Positions 9,621 through 20,069 of a stretch of 64,000 bases of DNA are shown here, piece by piece. Made by a program: the position numbers and the translations under genes. The notes beneath the pieces were generated by a model. The model was not told the DNA's origin. It did not search any database and was given only the letters and a program-made list of their open reading frames with translations. Within the stretch, counting starts at the first letter, position 1. Each line of letters starts with the position of its first letter. This DNA comes from Xenorhabdus bovienii (GTDB taxonomy: Bacteria; Pseudomonadota; Gammaproteobacteria; Enterobacterales; Enterobacteriaceae), in NCBI RefSeq assembly GCF_024721015.1, contig NZ_JANAIF010000001.1:1-64000 (forward strand). Direction: 5' to 3'.

Positions 9621-10496
9621 CTAGTTGCCTGCTAATAAACCTTTTACTGCATCACCGATGTCAGCCAGACTGCGAACCGTCTTCACTCCAGCCGCTTCCA
9701 GTGCAGCAAATTTTTCATCTGCAGTCCCTTTACCACCCGCAATAATCGCACCAGCATGGCCCATACGTTTACCTTTAGGCGCAGTTACACCTGCAATGTA
9801 AGCGACAACAGGCTTAGTGACATACTCTTTAATGTAAGCAGCCGCTTCTTCTTCTGCTGTACCACCAATTTCACCAATCATGACGATAGCTTCAGTCTGC
9901 GGATCTTCTTGGAACAGTTTCAGAATATCAATAAAGTTTGAGCCTGGAATTGGGTCACCGCCGATACCAACACAGGTAGATTGACCTAATCCTGCATCCG
10001 TTGTCTGTTTAACGGCTTCATAAGTCAATGTACCAGAGCGGGATACAATACCCACTTTACCTGCCTTGTGGATATGGCCGGGCATGATACCGATCTTACA
10101 CGCATCCGGCGTAATAACGCCCGGACAGTTAGGACCGATCATGCGAACACCTTCTTGATCCAGTTTTACTTTCACTGTCAGCATATCCAGCGTTGGAATA
10201 CCTTCTGTGATGGTAATGATCAGTTTGATGCCTGCATCAATCGCTTCCAGAATGGAGTCTTTACAGAATGGAGCAGGAACATAAATAACAGAGGCTGTCG
10301 CACCAGTCGCTTCCACGGCTTCACGTACGGTATTGAATACAGGTAGCCCCAGATGCTCAGTGCCACCTTTGCCTGGTGTCACACCGCCAACCATTTGAGT
10401 ACCGTAGGCAATCGCCTGTTCTGAATGGAAAGTACCCTGACTGCCAGTAAATCCCTGACAGATCACTTTGGTGTTTTTATCGATTAAAATAGACAT
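9621..10496 (-). CDS. sucD: Succinyl-CoA ligase (ADP-forming) subunit alpha
   Basis: TCA-cycle enzyme subunit of 291 residues that carries the phosphohistidine intermediate. The CoA-binding Rossmann region begins at about residue 10 ([16 protein letters not shown]). The active-site loop KRMGHAGAI holds the phosphorylated His near residue 247. With SucC it interconverts succinyl-CoA plus ADP and phosphate with succinate, CoA and ATP. Its ATG overlaps the sucC stop by one base (TAATG). Confidence 0.98.
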   Translation of the reverse strand: MSILIDKNTKVICQGFTGSQGTFHSEQAIAYGTQMVGGVTPGKGGTEHLGLPVFNTVREAVEATGATASVIYVPAPFCKDSILEAIDAGIKLIITITEGIPTLDMLTVKVKLDQEGVRMIGPNCPGVITPDACKIGIMPGHIHKAGKVGIVSRSGTLTYEAVKQTTDAGLGQSTCVGIGGDPIPGSNFIDILKLFQEDPQTEAIVMIGEIGGTAEEEAAAYIKEYVTKPVVAYIAGVTAPKGKRMGHAGAIIAGGKGTADEKFAALEAAGVKTVRSLADIGDAVKGLLAGN

Positions 10497-11662
10497 TATT
10501 TATTCCCCGCTGCTGCGACTGCCTGTTTAGCCGCGTCTGTCAAACTGCTTGCTGCAATGATGTTCAAACCACTGTCTGCCAGTTTCTTCGCGCCCAATTC
10601 AGCATTGTTTCCTTCCAGACGAACCACTACCGGTACGTGAACACCAACTTCTTCCACAGCACCAATAATCCCGTCAGCAATCAAGTCACAGCGGACAATG
10701 CCACCAAAAATATTCACAAAAACAGCTTTAACATTTTCATCTGACAGGATAATTTTGAATGCTTCGGTAACACGTTCTTTTGTCGCACCACCACCCACAT
10801 CAAGGAAGTTTGCCGGGGCGCCACCGTGCAGTTTGACAATGTCCATGGTTCCCATTGCCAAACCAGCACCATTCACCATGCAGCCAATATTGCCATCAAG
10901 CGCAACATAGTTCAGTTCCCATTGTGCAGCCTGGGCTTCACGCGGATCTTCCTGTGAAGGGTCATGCATTTCACGCAATTCAGCCTGACGGAACATCGCG
11001 TTACCATCTGCACCCAGTTTCCCATCCAAACAGATAAGATCACCTTGGGTTGTGATCACCAAAGGGTTAATTTCGACCATAGCCAGGTCACGCTCAAGGA
11101 ACAGCTTTGCCAATCCCATGAAAATTTTGGTGAACTGACCAGCTTGTTTACCGGTTAAACCCAGTTTAAACGCTAGTTCACGGCCTTGATACGGCATAGG
11201 GCCAGCCAGTGGGTCGATGATTGCTTTATGAATCAGTTCGGGCGTTTCTTCCGCCACTTTTTCTATTTCGACACCACCTTCGGTAGAGGCCATAAACACT
11301 ACACGACGTGTACCACGGTCAACAACAGCACCAAGATAGAGTTCCTTGGCAATATCGGTTGCCCCTTCCACCAAGATCTGATGTACAGGCTGACCCTGTG
11401 CATCAGTCTGGTAAGTTACCAGTCGTTTACCCAGCCATTGTTCAGCAAAAGCACGGATATCTTCCTTGCTGTTGACGACTTTCACGCCACCAGCCTTACC
11501 GCGACCACCTGCGTGAACTTGACATTTAACGACCCAAGGACCTGAACCAATCTTGGATGCTGCTTCTTCTGCTTCGCGCGGTGTGGTGCAGGCATAACCA
11601 GCAGGTGCTGGTAAACCATACCGTGCAAAAAGTTGTTTTGCCTGATACTCGTGTAAATTCAT
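10496..11662 (-). CDS. sucC: Succinyl-CoA ligase (ADP-forming) subunit beta
   Basis: ATP-grasp subunit of 388 residues that binds nucleotide and Mg2+ in its N-terminal half and contributes the CoA-ligase flavodoxin-like fold in the C-terminal half. The N-terminal signature [16 protein letters not shown] and the [16 protein letters not shown] glycine-rich loop (about 46-61) are clear. It is translationally coupled to sucD and separated from sucB by 163 nt containing a small hairpin. Confidence 0.98.
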   Translation of the reverse strand: MNLHEYQAKQLFARYGLPAPAGYACTTPREAEEAASKIGSGPWVVKCQVHAGGRGKAGGVKVVNSKEDIRAFAEQWLGKRLVTYQTDAQGQPVHQILVEGATDIAKELYLGAVVDRGTRRVVFMASTEGGVEIEKVAEETPELIHKAIIDPLAGPMPYQGRELAFKLGLTGKQAGQFTKIFMGLAKLFLERDLAMVEINPLVITTQGDLICLDGKLGADGNAMFRQAELREMHDPSQEDPREAQAAQWELNYVALDGNIGCMVNGAGLAMGTMDIVKLHGGAPANFLDVGGGATKERVTEAFKIILSDENVKAVFVNIFGGIVRCDLIADGIIGAVEEVGVHVPVVVRLEGNNAELGAKKLADSGLNIIAASSLTDAAKQAVAAAGNK

Positions 11663-11722
11663 GATGTTCTATCCATAATTTAGTCTAAGAAAGGTAAATT
11701 ACCTTCTATTTTGTTGCTCTGG

Positions 11723-11754
11723 ATATGACCAGCCCGAGAGGCTGGCCTGCATAT
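11723..11754. other. Intercistronic hairpin between sucB and sucC
   Basis: Nested complementary segments ATATG/CATAT and CCAGCC/GGCTGG fold into an interrupted hairpin in the sucB-sucC gap. No T-run follows. It is a likely RNA-processing or partial-attenuation element, which would tune sucCD relative to sucAB. Function is inferred only from structure and place. Confidence 0.4.
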
Positions 11755-11825
11755 ACATTTTTTACATCAACATTGCTTTACTTCAGACTGGGCAGAATTT
11801 AACACCCTCCGCCCCGATGGTGATG

Positions 11826-13040
11826 CTATACATCCAGCAACAAACGTGTCGGATCTTCCAGCATTTCCTTGATGGTTACCAGGAAGCCTACAGACTCACG
11901 TCCATCAACCAGACGGTGGTCATAAGACAGGGCCAAATACATCATCGGAAGAATCTCAACCTGACCATTCACTGCCATTGGGCGATCTTTGATGGCATGC
12001 ATGCCGAGGATCGCACTTTGTGGTGGGTTAATGATCGGTGTAGACATCAGAGAACCGAAAACACCGCCGTTGGTAATTGTGAAATTACCGCCAGTGAGTT
12101 CTTCAACGGTCAACTTACCGTCACGGCCTTTAATAGCCAGCTCTTTGATGCTCTTCTCAATATCAGCCATGCCCAGTGCATCTGCATCACGCAGTACTGG
12201 TGTAACCAGACCACGAGGTGTAGATACCGCAATGCTGATATCAAAATAGTTGTGGTAAACCACGTCAGTGCCATCAATAGAAGCGTTAACTTCTGGATAG
12301 CGTTTCAGTGCTTCAACGACTGCCTTCACATAAAAGGACATGAAGCCCAGACGCATGCCATGACGTTTTTCAAACGCGTCACCGTACTGCTTGCGCAATT
12401 CCTGAATTGGCTTCATGTTGACTTCGTTGAACGTCGTCAGCATTGCAGTGTTGTTTTTCGCTTCAAGCAGGCGTTCTGCAACACGTTTACGCAGGCGAGT
12501 CATTGGAACGCGTTTCTCACTACGATATGACAGCTGAGAAGACTGTGCTGGTGCAGCTTCAGCCACTTTGCCACTCTCTTTTTTATGCGCAGTGATATAT
12601 TTTTCCACATCTTCGCGAACGATACGGCCACCAACGCCACTGCCTTTAATTGCAGCAGGATCTAAATCATGCTCTGCAATCAGACGACGAACCGCAGGAC
12701 TTAATACGTCGTTGCTTTCTTCTTCCAAAGAAGCAGTCTGGCGCTGTGCTGGTGTTGATTCTGTTTTTTCTTTTACTTCAGCAGGAATACCCGTGCTATC
12801 ACTCAAACGGATACGACCGAGCAGTTGCTTGGACAGTACCGTGGCACCCTCTTCTTCCAAAATAGCTTCCAGAACACCGGCTTCACTCGCGGGTACTTCC
12901 AGAACGACTTTATCAGTTTCAATTTCAACCAACACGTCCTCACGTTGTACAGTGTCACCTGCTTTTTTATGCCATGTCGCAACAGTGGCATCTGCAACAG
13001 ATTCAGGAAGGTCTGGAACCAGAATTTCTACGCTACTCAT
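11826..13040 (-). CDS. sucB: Dihydrolipoyllysine succinyltransferase (E2 of 2-oxoglutarate dehydrogenase)
   Basis: E2 core of 404 residues. A single lipoyl domain (about 2-80) has the lipoylated lysine K44 in [13 protein letters not shown] flexible linker leads to a peripheral-subunit-binding domain (about 113-150, [21 protein letters not shown]), and the acyltransferase domain runs from about 170 to the end with the catalytic His at 375 in [11 protein letters not shown]. It transfers the succinyl group from the E1-bound intermediate to CoA. It lies 13 nt after sucA. Confidence 0.98.
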   Translation of the reverse strand: MSSVEILVPDLPESVADATVATWHKKAGDTVQREDVLVEIETDKVVLEVPASEAGVLEAILEEEGATVLSKQLLGRIRLSDSTGIPAEVKEKTESTPAQRQTASLEEESNDVLSPAVRRLIAEHDLDPAAIKGSGVGGRIVREDVEKYITAHKKESGKVAEAAPAQSSQLSYRSEKRVPMTRLRKRVAERLLEAKNNTAMLTTFNEVNMKPIQELRKQYGDAFEKRHGMRLGFMSFYVKAVVEALKRYPEVNASIDGTDVVYHNYFDISIAVSTPRGLVTPVLRDADALGMADIEKSIKELAIKGRDGKLTVEELTGGNFTITNGGVFGSLMSTPIINPPQSAILGMHAIKDRPMAVNGQVEILPMMYLALSYDHRLVDGRESVGFLVTIKEMLEDPTRLLLDV

Positions 13041-13053
13041 TTTCTATCCTTAT

Positions 13054-15861
13054 TTATTCAACGTTCAGGGCATCATTAACCAGCGCTTGCTGCTGCTGCT
13101 GGTGAACAGACGTATAACCCACTGCCGGGGAAGCAGATGCTGGACGACCTGCATAACGTAAAGAAGCCCCAAATGGGATCACTTCACGGAAATTATGTTG
13201 ACTGCAATACCAAGCCCCTTGGTTCAGAGGTTCTTCCTGACACCAGACGAAGTCATGAACATGAGCATAATGCTCAAGCAGAGTCTGCAAGTTCTGACGT
13301 GGGAATGGATACAGCTGTTCAACACGCACAATGGCAACATCAGCCTGCTCGTTCTTACGACGCTGCTCCAACAGATCGTAATAAACTTTACCGGAGCAAA
13401 GTACAACGCGTTTAACACCTTTTGGATCCAAGGCGTCGATTTCACCAATCACAGGCTCGAATTTACCGTTAGCTAGTTCATCCAGACTGGAGACAGCCAA
13501 TGGATGACGCAGCAGTGATTTAGGTGTCATGACAATCAGCGGACGACGCATACCACGCAGAGCCTGACGGCGCAGCATGTGATAAACCTGAGCCGGAGTT
13601 GATGGTACACAAACCTGCATATTCTGCTCTGCACACAATTGCAGATAGCGCTCCAGACGTGCTGATGAGTGCTCTGGACCTTGACCTTCATAACCGTGCG
13701 GCAACAGCATGACCAGGCCACACATACGGCCCCATTTCTGTTCACCGGAGCTGATAAACTGGTCAATCACAACCTGTGCCACGTTGGCGAAATCACCGAA
13801 TTGAGCTTCCCAAATCGTCAAAGCGCGAGGTTCTGTCGTTGCATAACCGTATTCAAACGCCAGTACTGCTTCTTCTGACAGAACAGAATCCCATACGTTG
13901 AATACACCCTGACTATTGTGAACATTTGCCAGAGGGACATAAACAGCAGCATTCGGCTGATTATGGATAACGGCATGACGGTGGAAGAATGTACCACGAC
14001 CCGCATCTTCACCCGATAGGCGCACAGGGATGCCTTCATCAACCAGAGTAGCGTAAGCCAGTGTTTCCGCACCACCCCAGTCAAACAGCTTATTGCCGTT
14101 GGCCATTTCTGCACGGTCGCCGTAAATTTTCGCAACACGTGAGTGCATTTCAACTTCAGCAGGAATAGTGCTGATACGTTTGCCGAGATCTTGCAGACGT
14201 TTCATCTCCACTTTATGTGGATAATCCTCATCCCATTCGTGGTTCAGGTAAGGCTCCCACGTAAATGAATGCATTCCCATAGGACGCCATTCATCCACAA
14301 CGCACTCACCATGGTCCAGCGCATCACGATACAGATTGGCCATCTCAGTAACATCGTTAGCTGCCAGCAGGCCTTCTGCTATGAGTTTATCTGCATAGAT
14401 TTTACGTGGTGTTGGCTGTTTTTTGATTTTCTGATACATCAGTGGCTGAGTTGCACTTGGCTCATCAGCTTCGTTATGACCGTGGCGACGGTAGCAAACC
14501 AGATCAATCATCACGTCACTTTTGAAGGTATTACGGAAATCAAGCGCCAAACGAGTAACGAAGGCAACGGCTTCCGGATCATCCGCATTAACGTGGAAAA
14601 TCGGCGCCTGTACCATTTTCACAATATCAGTACAGTATTGCGTTGAACGGGCATCTTTCGGATTAGAGGTAGTGAAACCAATCTGGTTGTTAACCACTAT
14701 GCGGACAGTACCGCCAACTTCATAGCCGCGAGCCTGAGACATGTTCAGTGTTTCCTGAACAATCCCCTGCCCTATTACAGCAGCGTCACCATGAATGGTT
14801 ACTGGCAGAACCATGTTGCTTTGGCCTTCATCAAGACGGTCACGGCGAGCACGTACTGAACCAATAACGACAGGGCTGACAATTTCAAGGTGAGATGGGT
14901 TGAAGGCTAACGCCAAATGTACCAATCCCCCTTCAGTTTCGAAATCAGAGGAAAAGCCCTGATGGTATTTTACGTCACCTGTACCGAGATGCTCTTTGTG
15001 TTTACCCGCAAACTCGTCAAACAGATCAGCCGGCTTTTTACCAAAGAGATTAACCAGAACGTTGAGACGACCACGGTGGGCCATTCCCAGCACAACTTCA
15101 CGGGTACCCTGTTTTCCCGCATGGCGGATCAGTTCTTTCAGCATTGGGATAAGCGCATCACCCCCCTCAAGGGAGAAACGTTTCGCCCCCGGGAATTTAG
15201 CACCCAAATAGCGTTCTAAGCCTTCCGCTGCTGTCAGTTCCGCCAAGAAACGATGTTTTTCATCCGCACTGAACTGTGAACCTACCGCCACGGATTCTAG
15301 ACGCTGCTGAATCCAGCGTTTTTCTTCCGTATTGGTGATATGCATATATTCTGCACCAATTGAACCACAGTAAATGCGTTTCAGGGCGTCATATAGATCA
15401 GCCAGTTTCATTGTCTCTTTGCCAATGGCAAACGAGCCAACATTGAACGTTTCTTCAAAATCCGCTTTTGTTAAATTATGGAAAACAGGATCGAGATCGG
15501 GTACAGGTTCCTGTTTCCATAATCCCAATGGGTCAAGATTCGCACTTTGATGGCCGCGGAAGCGGAATGCGTTAATGAGCTGCAAAACTTTAACTTGTTT
15601 TGCATCCATTGCTGGATCGCTGACTGAAGTGTGATAACGCGTGGCATCTTTTGCCAGACGACGGAAGTAATCGCGCGTCTGTGAGTGAAGTTGTTCCCCG
15701 CTAAGTCCTGTATCCGGTAATTGTTGGAATATTTCTCTCCAACTTGCATCAACGGAGTTAGGATCGGTTATATAGTCTTCATAGATTTGCTCTATGTAAG
15801 ACTGGTTTGCACCAGCCAGAAAGCTCGAGTCCAGCCAGTCCTTCATTGCGCCGTTCTGCAT
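13054..15861 (-). CDS. sucA: 2-oxoglutarate dehydrogenase E1 component
   Basis: Thiamine-diphosphate-dependent decarboxylase of 935 residues, full length for the enterobacterial family. The N-terminal E2-binding segment begins MQNGAMKDWLDSSFLAG. The ThDP/Mg site includes GMAHRGRLNVL and the GDAAV-x-GQG-x-VQETLN region. The C-terminal transketolase-like pyrimidine domain follows. It starts the suc part of the cluster after a 331-nt spacer that contains two large inverted repeats. Confidence 0.98.
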   Translation of the reverse strand: MQNGAMKDWLDSSFLAGANQSYIEQIYEDYITDPNSVDASWREIFQQLPDTGLSGEQLHSQTRDYFRRLAKDATRYHTSVSDPAMDAKQVKVLQLINAFRFRGHQSANLDPLGLWKQEPVPDLDPVFHNLTKADFEETFNVGSFAIGKETMKLADLYDALKRIYCGSIGAEYMHITNTEEKRWIQQRLESVAVGSQFSADEKHRFLAELTAAEGLERYLGAKFPGAKRFSLEGGDALIPMLKELIRHAGKQGTREVVLGMAHRGRLNVLVNLFGKKPADLFDEFAGKHKEHLGTGDVKYHQGFSSDFETEGGLVHLALAFNPSHLEIVSPVVIGSVRARRDRLDEGQSNMVLPVTIHGDAAVIGQGIVQETLNMSQARGYEVGGTVRIVVNNQIGFTTSNPKDARSTQYCTDIVKMVQAPIFHVNADDPEAVAFVTRLALDFRNTFKSDVMIDLVCYRRHGHNEADEPSATQPLMYQKIKKQPTPRKIYADKLIAEGLLAANDVTEMANLYRDALDHGECVVDEWRPMGMHSFTWEPYLNHEWDEDYPHKVEMKRLQDLGKRISTIPAEVEMHSRVAKIYGDRAEMANGNKLFDWGGAETLAYATLVDEGIPVRLSGEDAGRGTFFHRHAVIHNQPNAAVYVPLANVHNSQGVFNVWDSVLSEEAVLAFEYGYATTEPRALTIWEAQFGDFANVAQVVIDQFISSGEQKWGRMCGLVMLLPHGYEGQGPEHSSARLERYLQLCAEQNMQVCVPSTPAQVYHMLRRQALRGMRRPLIVMTPKSLLRHPLAVSSLDELANGKFEPVIGEIDALDPKGVKRVVLCSGKVYYDLLEQRRKNEQADVAIVRVEQLYPFPRQNLQTLLEHYAHVHDFVWCQEEPLNQGAWYCSQHNFREVIPFGASLRYAGRPASASPAVGYTSVHQQQQQALVNDALNVE

Positions 15862-15992
15862 TGTGATCCCTTAAGCTTTAAAAGCTTTAGTTTTCGCCGT
15901 GGTTAACAAATACCGCTTAATGAGCGGTGTTGATAAAAGGTTCATTTGGACGTGCTTAATGCATGTTCTTTATTGGGGTTTTCCTACCCTTC

Positions 15993-16035
15993 AAGGAACC
16001 TTTAAAAACTGGATATCAGTTTTTAAAGGTTCCTT
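15993..16035. repeat. Perfect 19-bp inverted repeat in the sdhB-sucA spacer
   Basis: Two perfectly complementary 19-nt arms (15,993-16,011 and 16,017-16,035) flank a 5-nt GATAT loop. Being symmetrical it would fold in RNA from either strand. The T-run expected of a terminator is weak on the minus strand. It lies between sdhB and sucA, where transcription from sdh is thought to continue into suc, so it may be an attenuator or processing site. Confidence 0.75.
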
Positions 16036-16093
16036 TATTTCAAAACATGCGCCGTCATTCGCAGTAGGCAATTTATCATTTTTCATTCTTAAT

Positions 16094-16135
16094 GCCCTCC
16101 ATCAGCTTGATATTTCTTTCAAAATTGTGGAGGGC
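16094..16135. other. Second hairpin in the sdhB-sucA spacer
   Basis: GCCCTCCA and TGGAGGGC pair around a 26-nt loop, 58 nt past the sdhB stop on the minus strand. No T-run follows. Several TTATGC-type short motifs lie next to it at 16,140-16,200. Apart from this and the preceding inverted repeat, no gene is seen in 15,862-16,192. Confidence 0.45.
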
Positions 16136-16192
16136 AACATTATATGCATTATTTACACGCGATTTATGCGTTATTTATGCACTATATTTTAC

Positions 16193-16909
16193 TTATGCGC
16201 TGTGTTTCAGCAGCATCGACTTAATATGACCAATCGCTTTTGTCGGGTTCAGCCCTTTAGGACAGACGCTGACACAGTTCATGATGCTATGGCAGCGGAA
16301 AACGCTGAACGCATCATTCAGGCCATCCAACCGTGAAGCCGTTTCAGTATCACGACTGTCAATCAGGAAACGGTACGCAGCCAAAAGACCTGCCGGCCCA
16401 ATAAACTTATCTGGGTTCCACCAGAACGACGGACAAGACGTCGAACAGCAGGCACACAGGATACATTCATAGAGGCCATCCAGTTTTTCACGCTGTTCCG
16501 GTGATTGTAGATGTTCGCGCGCAGGTGGGTTTTTACCATCGTTAATCAAATAAGGACGGATTTTTTCATATTGCGTGTAGAACTGGCTCATATCAACAAC
16601 CAGATCACGAACAACAGGTAAACCAGGCAATGGCCGAATAACAATTTTCTTATTACCCCGGCGCAGTACCGAAACGGGAGTAACACAAGCCAGCCCATTT
16701 TTACCATTCATGTTCACACCGTCAGAGCCGCAAACACCTTCACGGCAAGAGCGGCGGAATGATAAGGTCGGGTCCTGCTCTTTTAACTGGATAAGCGCAT
16801 CCAGCAGCATCATGTCACGCCCTTCTTCTACTTCCAGCGTGTAATCCTGCATACGGGGTGCGTTGTCTATATCCGGATTATAACGATAAATCGAAAATTC
16901 AAGTTTCAT
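16193..16909 (-). CDS. sdhB: Succinate dehydrogenase iron-sulfur subunit
   Basis: Complex II iron-sulfur protein of 238 residues. The start at 16909 (MKLEFSIYRYNPDID) is chosen over a longer frame that would overlap sdhA, because it gives the family's length and follows an AGAAAGAGA ribosome binding site. The [2Fe-2S] cysteines appear in SCREGVCGSDG and LACVTPV. Two ferredoxin-type clusters in the C-terminal half show CILCACCSTSC and CHSIMNCVSVCPKGL. It passes electrons from SdhA flavin to quinone in SdhCD. Confidence 0.97.
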   Translation of the reverse strand: MKLEFSIYRYNPDIDNAPRMQDYTLEVEEGRDMMLLDALIQLKEQDPTLSFRRSCREGVCGSDGVNMNGKNGLACVTPVSVLRRGNKKIVIRPLPGLPVVRDLVVDMSQFYTQYEKIRPYLINDGKNPPAREHLQSPEQREKLDGLYECILCACCSTSCPSFWWNPDKFIGPAGLLAAYRFLIDSRDTETASRLDGLNDAFSVFRCHSIMNCVSVCPKGLNPTKAIGHIKSMLLKHSA

Positions 16910-16946
16910 AATCTCTTTCTCCGCAACTGGAACATCAGCAACGCAA

Positions 16947-18713
16947 TTAGTAAGAACGCACTTTCGGCGGGAAAGCTTCACGCAGCGTAGGCTGCATGTT
17001 AACTTCACGGCGAGTCATGCTCTCAGTTTGCGGTAAATACAAGCTATGGCACAGCCAGTTCGCATCGTCACGCTCTGGGTAGTCAAAACGACTGTGAGCA
17101 CCACGGCTTTCTGTACGATAATTCGCAGACACTGCGGTCGAATATGCGGTTTCCATCAGGTTATCCAGTTCCAGACATTCGATGCGCTGGGTATTAAATT
17201 CTGATGAAGTATCATCCAGACGGGCATTTTGCAGACGTTCACGAATCACTTTCAGCTCTTCCAGCCCTTTTGCCATCGCATCACCTTCACGGAATACCGA
17301 GAAGTTGTTCTGCATGCAGGCTTGCAGTGCCTTACGGATTTCAACCGGATCTTCACCGGAGCGGGTATTATCCCAGCGGTTCAGGCGTTGCAGTGCTGCG
17401 TCAACATCAGACTCACTGGCGTCACGGCTGGTTCCCTGCTCCATCAGGCACTCTTTCAGGTGCAAGCCAGCAGAACGGCCGAATACCACCAGATCAAGCA
17501 ATGAGTTACCCCCCAGACGGTTTGCTCCGTGGACAGATACACAAGCAATTTCACCCACAGCGAACAAGCCTGGAATGATGACATCTTCGCCTTTTTCGTT
17601 GACAGTCAGCGCCTGACCCGTGATCTTGGTTGGAATTCCTCCCATCATATAGTGACAGGTTGGAATAACCGGAATCGGCTCTTTCACAGGATCAACGTGA
17701 GCAAAAGTACGGGACAATTCAAGGATGCCCGGCAGACGGGATTCCAATACATCTTTACCCAGATGATCCAGTTTCAATTTTGCATGAGGTCCCCAAGGAC
17801 CTTCACAGCCACGGCCTTCACGGATTTCGATCATGATGGAACGTGCAACCACATCACGACCTGCCAGATCTTTAGCATTGGGCGCGTAACGCTCCATGAA
17901 GCGTTCACCATTTTTATTCAGCAGATAACCACCTTCACCACGGCAGCCTTCTGTTACCAGAACGCCGGCACCCGCAATGCCCGTTGGGTGGAATTGCCAC
18001 ATTTCCATGTCTTGTACAGGAACGCCGGCACGCAGCGCCATACCAACACCATCACCGGTATTGATATGAGCATTGGTTGTGGATTGGTAAATGCGACCAG
18101 CGCCACCAGTTGCCAGAATGGTTGCCTTGGATTTGAAATAGACGATTTCGCCCGTTTCAATACAGATGGCAGTACAACCAACGATAGCACCATCCTGATT
18201 TTTGACGAGATCCAGTGAATACCATTCAGAGAAAATCGTCGTGTTATTTTTCAGGTTTTGCTGATACAGAGTATGTAACAAAGCGTGACCCGTACGGTCA
18301 GCAGCAGCGGCAGTGCGGGCAGCCTGCTCGCCACCAAAATTCCTGGATTGCCCACCAAATGGACGTTGATAAATACGGCCATTATCCAGACGGGAGAATG
18401 GCAGCCCCATGTGCTCCAATTCCAGAATAGCTTCAGGGCCAGTTTTACACATGTACTCAATGGCATCCTGGTCACCGATATAATCGGAGCCTTTCACCGT
18501 GTCATACATATGCCATTCCCAGTTATCCTCATGGGTATTGCCCAGAGCGACCGTAATTCCGCCCTGTGCTGAAACGGTATGTGAACGGGTTGGGAATACC
18601 TTGGAGATCAAGGCACAGGATAAACCCATTTGTGAAATTTGCAGTGCAGCACGCATACCTGCGCCACCTGCACCAATAACAACAGCGTCAAACTCTCTTA
18701 CTGGCAGTTTCAT
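16947..18713 (-). CDS. sdhA: Succinate dehydrogenase flavoprotein subunit
   Basis: Catalytic subunit of 588 residues. The FAD dinucleotide motif is [10 protein letters not shown] (about 14-23), and H45 in [11 protein letters not shown] is the covalent FAD attachment site. The active-site region HYMMGGIPT and the capping domain are present. It oxidises succinate to fumarate on the cytoplasmic face. It abuts sdhD with no spacer, and its stop lies 37 nt upstream of sdhB. Confidence 0.98.
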   Translation of the reverse strand: MKLPVREFDAVVIGAGGAGMRAALQISQMGLSCALISKVFPTRSHTVSAQGGITVALGNTHEDNWEWHMYDTVKGSDYIGDQDAIEYMCKTGPEAILELEHMGLPFSRLDNGRIYQRPFGGQSRNFGGEQAARTAAAADRTGHALLHTLYQQNLKNNTTIFSEWYSLDLVKNQDGAIVGCTAICIETGEIVYFKSKATILATGGAGRIYQSTTNAHINTGDGVGMALRAGVPVQDMEMWQFHPTGIAGAGVLVTEGCRGEGGYLLNKNGERFMERYAPNAKDLAGRDVVARSIMIEIREGRGCEGPWGPHAKLKLDHLGKDVLESRLPGILELSRTFAHVDPVKEPIPVIPTCHYMMGGIPTKITGQALTVNEKGEDVIIPGLFAVGEIACVSVHGANRLGGNSLLDLVVFGRSAGLHLKECLMEQGTSRDASESDVDAALQRLNRWDNTRSGEDPVEIRKALQACMQNNFSVFREGDAMAKGLEELKVIRERLQNARLDDTSSEFNTQRIECLELDNLMETAYSTAVSANYRTESRGAHSRFDYPERDDANWLCHSLYLPQTESMTRREVNMQPTLREAFPPKVRSY

Positions 18714-19061
18714 TTATGCACCCCACACAACAATTGTTCCGTAAATCAAATAAACCAACAGCGCAACAATAATGACCAGTTGCAGCACCAAACGCAGTGC
18801 GAGTGGCTTGACATAATCCGTCAGCACCTGCCACATCCCGATCCATGCGTGAACCAGAATGGAAAGCAGTACCAGCACGGTGAACACTTTAGTGAGAGAT
18901 GAAGAGAAGAAACCGCGCCAGACTTCATAGGTGATGTCTGACGTTGTTGCTACAAAACCAACAAGGTAAAGGACGTATAAAACAATAACGATTGCAGATG
19001 CACGCAGCAGCAGCCAGTCCTGAATACCCGTGCGACCCAATGCGGATGCGTTGCTTACCAT
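18714..19061 (-). CDS. sdhD: Succinate dehydrogenase membrane anchor SdhD
   Basis: Hydrophobic subunit of 115 residues with three helices (about 15-38, 55-80 and 90-113). With SdhC it binds heme b and the ubiquinone site. Conserved [13 protein letters not shown] carries the heme-ligand His and the quinone-site Asp-Tyr pair. Its start overlaps the sdhC end by 7 nt. Confidence 0.96.
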   Translation of the reverse strand: MVSNASALGRTGIQDWLLLRASAIVIVLYVLYLVGFVATTSDITYEVWRGFFSSSLTKVFTVLVLLSILVHAWIGMWQVLTDYVKPLALRLVLQLVIIVALLVYLIYGTIVVWGA

Positions 19062-19465
19062 AATAATACCCCAGCCAGAATAGACAGAATAACCGCGATC
19101 ACTATTGCTACTTTGGCAGAAGCACTACCGGTAGCGAGGTTTTCTTCCAAGAAACCAAAATCCATCAATACATGGCGGATGCCACCACAAATATGGTAAG
19201 CCAACGCCGTCAATATCCCCCACAGGATAAATTTAGCGAAGAAGCCAGTCATGATTTCAGATGCTTGCAGGAAGCCCTCTTGCGAAGACAGTGACATCCC
19301 CAGCAACCACAGCAAAATGCCGACTGCGATAAAGGTAATGACGCCTGAGATACGGTGCAAGATCGAAGTTATCGCGGAGACGGGTTGGTTAATCGTCCGC
19401 AAATCGAGGTTGACAGGTCTTTGTTTTTTCACAATTTTGCCCACACAGCTTTTTTTATTTTCCAT
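19055..19465 (-). CDS. sdhC: Succinate dehydrogenase cytochrome b556 subunit SdhC
   Basis: Membrane subunit, 136 residues as delimited here, with three helices. The family core [13 protein letters not shown] and [10 protein letters not shown] (quinone-site Ser and Arg) is clear, with the heme ligand His in HICGGIRH. The start is uncertain. The ATG at 19465 lies immediately against GGAGG with no spacing, so initiation may be at a GTG a few codons in (19444 or 19432), giving a length near E. coli's 129 residues. First gene of sdhCDAB. Confidence 0.93.
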   Translation of the reverse strand: MENKKSCVGKIVKKQRPVNLDLRTINQPVSAITSILHRISGVITFIAVGILLWLLGMSLSSQEGFLQASEIMTGFFAKFILWGILTALAYHICGGIRHVLMDFGFLEENLATGSASAKVAIVIAVILSILAGVLLW

Positions 19466-19678
19466 CCTCCGGTCCTGGGCGGGAATCAGACAGCGCTAAG
19501 AGGATACAAAGACACAACATAATTAAATTAACAATCCTTACATGTTCATCAAAAGTTGTGATTTGGCTACGCTGGATGCTCCTGCAGCAGGGTAATCCGG
19601 AGACCTTACGGCAGTATAGGTACTTCACATACTTATTACAATTCCCACACAATATGATTGTTAACATTTAGCTTGAAC

Positions 19679-19694
19679 AGTGAGAAAGATCACG
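19679..19694 (-). promoter_or_regulatory. Putative CRP site in the sdhC-gltA intergenic region
   Basis: AGTGA-GAAAGA-TCACG matches the CRP consensus (TGTGA-N6-TCACA) except at the outermost base of each half. It lies about 215 nt upstream of sdhC, where E. coli CRP activates sdh. A nearby TGTTAACATT stretch (about 19,660) resembles an ArcA-type sequence. The rest of the 604-nt sdhC-gltA spacer is AT-rich and shows no gene; it must hold both divergent promoters. Confidence 0.5.
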
Positions 19695-20069
19695 CTTCAA
19701 ACATTTATCATAAAAACCATTATCTTATTTGACAAGGATTAAACATTTATCTTACATATATGACGGTATATATTGTTTACCGTCGTTTTCCGGCGGAAAA
19801 GTAAACTTCACGAAAAACAAAAGTTATGCAAAAGTACTAATTAGACACAAAATGACAACATTTTATGTTAAGAATACTTTAAACATAACACCCAGAAACT
19901 TTTTAACAACCTAAAAATCGTTGTCGCCCGTAATGAGATTTCAGCGTTATATAATATGATACCAGCCTGATTTTAAATTCTCTCCGGTAGCACAATGCCA
20001 TCGGCACAGTATAAATTGCGCCTATCATGGTTGTTAGGGGTTATAAAAATAAGCTCTAAGGAGATGTAA

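Noticed and set aside
12568..13161. Plus-strand frame of 197 residues opposite sucB
   Set aside because: Antisense to a certain housekeeping gene, with unlikely composition and no homology recognised.
16910..17008. Longer SdhB with a 33-residue leader
   Set aside because: It would overlap sdhA and adds a Cys/Arg-rich leader absent from the family; the 238-residue form fits exactly.
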